Shown here: positions 61,848 to 64,000 of the stretch, one piece after another
Layout: each line of letters starts with the position of its first letter
Numbering within the stretch: the stretch's first letter is position 1
NCBI GenBank assembly: GCA_003022435.1
Contig: PXUA01000008.1
Location: 62,001 to 126,000, forward strand
DNA from: Bacteroidetes bacterium SW_9_63_38
GTDB taxonomy: Bacteria; Bacteroidota; Rhodothermia; Rhodothermales; Salinibacteraceae
Direction of reading: 5' to 3'
Length of the DNA stretch: 64,000 nucleotides
Program-made: the position numbers and the translations under genes
The notes under the pieces: generated by a model
Seen by the model: the letters and a program-made list of their open reading frames with translations, nothing else
The model's database searches: none
Told to the model about the DNA's origin: nothing

Positions 61848-64000
61848 ATGGCTTCTACAAACGGATATCCGTCCGGAGAGGAGGGGCCTGGCTCGCGATC
61901 GCTCGCGGTGGAAGACCTGCTGTACGACAACTCGGACCGACGGTCCTCGCAGCTCCACGACCTGATTCAAATGCTCTGGGACAGGAAGTGGATCATCCTG
62001 GGGATTGTTGCGGTCGCAGTTCTGTCCGCAGCGGTGTACACCTACACGATTCCCGCCACCTACCGGACGTCGAGCCTGTTGCTGGTGGATCGGGAGGGAC
62101 AGACCTCGGTGCTCTCGGGGCTGGGGCGGGGGCGCAGGTCGCCGTTCGGGCAGCGGGACCAGACCCTTCAGAACGAACTGCTCATCCTCCGGCAGTCGCG
62201 AACCATCGCCCGGCGGGTGGCGAAACGGCTTCAGGACCTGGGCACGCATCCGGAGACGGGAGAGCCGCTTCAGATCTTGCGGGGTCCCGAGGGGAAGCGA
62301 CGCTCGACGGCGGAGGTGGCCAATCAGGTCAAGGGGATGATTAGCGCGCAGCCCAGCGGGGAGAAGACCGACGCGCTGTATATCTCGGCGAAGAGCCATC
62401 ATCCCTACGAGGTGAGCCTGATCGTCAACCTCTACGCCGAGGAGTATATCCAGCGCACGAAAGAGAAAAGCCGCGAGGACCTGAAGGCGTCCCGTGAGTT
62501 TCTGGAGGAGCAGGCCGACACGCTCCGGCAGGAGGTGCAGGCGGCCGAGCAGAAGATTGAGAATTACATGCAGGAGGAAAAGGCAATCTCGCTCGATCAA
62601 GAGACTGGGCGGGTCGTACAGCAAATCTCGGAGTTGGAGTCCAAGCGTGCCCGGCTGCGCATCGAGCTCGACATGAAGCAGGCGACCTTGGAGACCCGGA
62701 AGGAAGAGCTTCGACAGATTGAGCCGAAGCTGGCCGAGCGGCTGTCGTCGGACCTCGGCGAGAAGCTGTCAACCTTCCAGACTGAGAAGGCCGAGCTGGA
62801 GGTCAAGATTGATCGGGTAGAGCGCCGGAATCCGGATCTTGACCCGACGAGTCGGCTGGGGCAGGAGCTTCAACGGATGAAGGCGCGGGCGGCAACGCTG
62901 GACCGCAAGACGGACTCGCTGGCGAGCCGGTACGTGCGGGAGTCGCTGTCGGCCGGCGGCGTGGCGGCAGGCGGCGGGGGGGAAGGGGGCGGCAGCGGGG
63001 TGTCGTACGTGGCGCAGCAGCGGCGCGAGATTGCGCAGCAGCGCATCGAGGTCAACGGCCTGAAGGCGCGGATCGCCGCGATTACGAACCGGCTGGCGGA
63101 AACCCGGAAGAAGCTCCAGACGATTCCGCGTCGCTCCATGCAGCTGGCCCAGTTGCAGCGCGAGCGCCGCTCGGCCGAACAGATCTACAGCTTTGTGCAG
63201 GAGAAGCTTCAGGAGGCCCGCCTTTCGGAGCAGTCCGAGATGGGGTACGCAGAGGTCATCCGCCCGGCAGGACGCGGCTACCCGGTCGGGCCCGACACGC
63301 GCAAGAACCTTATGTTGGCCCTCATGTTGGGACTCGTGCTGGGTGGAGGGCTCGTCGTTCTGCGCGAGCAGCTCGATACGCGGGTGTGCCAGCCCGCCGA
63401 TCTTCGTGACCACGGGCATAGCGTGCTGGGCGTGGTGCCGTCGATGACACCGATGATTGAGGAGGAGTTGGACGGGCAGGACACGGTCACCGTCGACGGA
63501 CGGACGCTACAGACCACGCTTGCCATGATTGTGAGCCCGATGTCGGCCGCCGCCGAGGCCTACCGGCGGATTCGCACCAACCTGCAGTTTGCGCGGCCCG
63601 ATGACGAGATGCAGGTGCTCGTCGTAAGTAGTGCCGAAAAGGGCGCCGGTAAGACGACGACGTGTGCCAACCTGGGGCTTGCGCTGGCGAGCGCAGGGGA
63701 GCGTGCCGTCGTCGTTGACGCGGACCTGCGCCGGCCCTGGCTGCACCAGCAGTTTGGTTTGGAGCGCGAGCCGGGACTCTCGTCGGCGCTCTACAGTGAG
63801 GTTCCTGCGCTGGAGGCCTTCGAGACGGGAATCGATAATCTGTCGATCATTCCGGCAGGGACGGAGGTTCCGAATCCGGCCGAGACGCTGGGGTCGGGAC
63901 GTATGAAGAAGCTCATCGAGACGCTTGACGAGCAATTCGACTACGTGCTGGTCGATACACCACCGGCGCTCCTCTTCAGCGACATGCTGGGGTTGGCGCC
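61848..64000 (+). CDS. Wzc-like polysaccharide co-polymerase/tyrosine kinase (partial)
   Basis: At least 717 codons, running off the window. The N-terminal Wzz domain has a helix near residues 47-67 (WIILGIVAVAVLSAAVYTYT). A long coiled-coil periplasmic region follows (about 200-460), then a second helix (MLALMLGLVLGGGLVVL). The cytoplasmic BY-kinase domain comes last: Walker A SSAEKGAGKTTTCANLG with Lys602, Walker A' VVVDADLRRPWL, and Walker B YVLVDTPPALLFSDM. Such proteins control chain length and export of capsule or EPS. The Tyr-rich tail would lie beyond the window. It starts 50 bases after the SLBB gene. Confidence 0.93.
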   Translation, partial: MASTNGYPSGEEGPGSRSLAVEDLLYDNSDRRSSQLHDLIQMLWDRKWIILGIVAVAVLSAAVYTYTIPATYRTSSLLLVDREGQTSVLSGLGRGRRSPFGQRDQTLQNELLILRQSRTIARRVAKRLQDLGTHPETGEPLQILRGPEGKRRSTAEVANQVKGMISAQPSGEKTDALYISAKSHHPYEVSLIVNLYAEEYIQRTKEKSREDLKASREFLEEQADTLRQEVQAAEQKIENYMQEEKAISLDQETGRVVQQISELESKRARLRIELDMKQATLETRKEELRQIEPKLAERLSSDLGEKLSTFQTEKAELEVKIDRVERRNPDLDPTSRLGQELQRMKARAATLDRKTDSLASRYVRESLSAGGVAAGGGGEGGGSGVSYVAQQRREIAQQRIEVNGLKARIAAITNRLAETRKKLQTIPRRSMQLAQLQRERRSAEQIYSFVQEKLQEARLSEQSEMGYAEVIRPAGRGYPVGPDTRKNLMLALMLGLVLGGGLVVLREQLDTRVCQPADLRDHGHSVLGVVPSMTPMIEEELDGQDTVTVDGRTLQTTLAMIVSPMSAAAEAYRRIRTNLQFARPDDEMQVLVVSSAEKGAGKTTTCANLGLALASAGERAVVVDADLRRPWLHQQFGLEREPGLSSALYSEVPALEAFETGIDNLSIIPAGTEVPNPAETLGSGRMKKLIETLDEQFDYVLVDTPPALLFSDMLGLA

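Overview
This is a GC-rich window from a bacterium of the Bacteroidota/Rhodothermota group. It looks most like a Salinibacter-type extreme halophile. The evidence is a strongly acidic proteome (many Asp/Glu-rich N-terminal extensions on housekeeping proteins), a Bacteroidota-type RNA polymerase omega subunit, the rpmB-rpmG-DUF4295 trio, and several giant secreted proteins ending in type IX secretion (Por) sorting domains. Species assignment is inference; no rRNA is present.

Left part (1-26.6 kb) is mostly core. On the plus strand are nusB, a metallophosphatase, two tandem ychF genes, an exported protein, a LolC/E-type permease, rpmB, rpmG and DUF4295. A tRNA cluster follows: Pro-TGG, an Arg-TCT gene interrupted in its anticodon loop by a 404-nt group I intron, and Cys-GCA. 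Next is a small accessory island (8.1-10.6 kb) with a tripartite toxin-antitoxin-chaperone (TAC) operon: a RelE/HigB toxin carrying an in-frame amber codon, a HigA/NadS-type antitoxin with a C-terminal extension, and a SecB-like chaperone. A long minus-strand block then runs rplM, rpsI, rpsB, tsf, pyrH, frr, tRNA-Ser, yicC, gmk, rpoZ, coaBC, a uracil-DNA glycosylase and dnaB. A sigma factor gene lies divergently from rplM. dnaN and dnaA follow on the minus strand, with an origin-like AT-rich stretch upstream of dnaA.

Middle part (27-42 kb), minus strand: a ribBA-type gene with a degenerate GTP cyclohydrolase half, yajC, the 4.5S SRP RNA, and a thiamin-diphosphate enzyme lacking the usual catalytic Glu. 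A surface-protein/lipoprotein pair (32.6-36.3 kb) is bracketed by a perfect 46-bp duplication of the 3' end of priA; then comes priA itself. Decayed genes (a surface protein fragment and a umuC 3' fragment) and a plus-strand SulP transporter end the section.

Right part (42.5-64 kb) is dominated by very large secreted FG-GAP/VCBS or G8-like proteins with C-terminal sorting domains. One has a downstream FN3 lipoprotein and is a paralogue of the pair at 32.6-36.3 kb. A PEBP-family protein, a small exported protein, an exosortase (XrtX-like) with a membrane partner, and the start of an exopolysaccharide export locus (SLBB protein, then a Wzc-like co-polymerase/kinase running off the end) complete the window. 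Intergenic DNA is rich in small repeats: a palindromic family (one copy inside the tRNA intron), a MITE-like family with terminal inverted repeats, a dispersed ~110-bp element and many 14-18-bp minisatellites.
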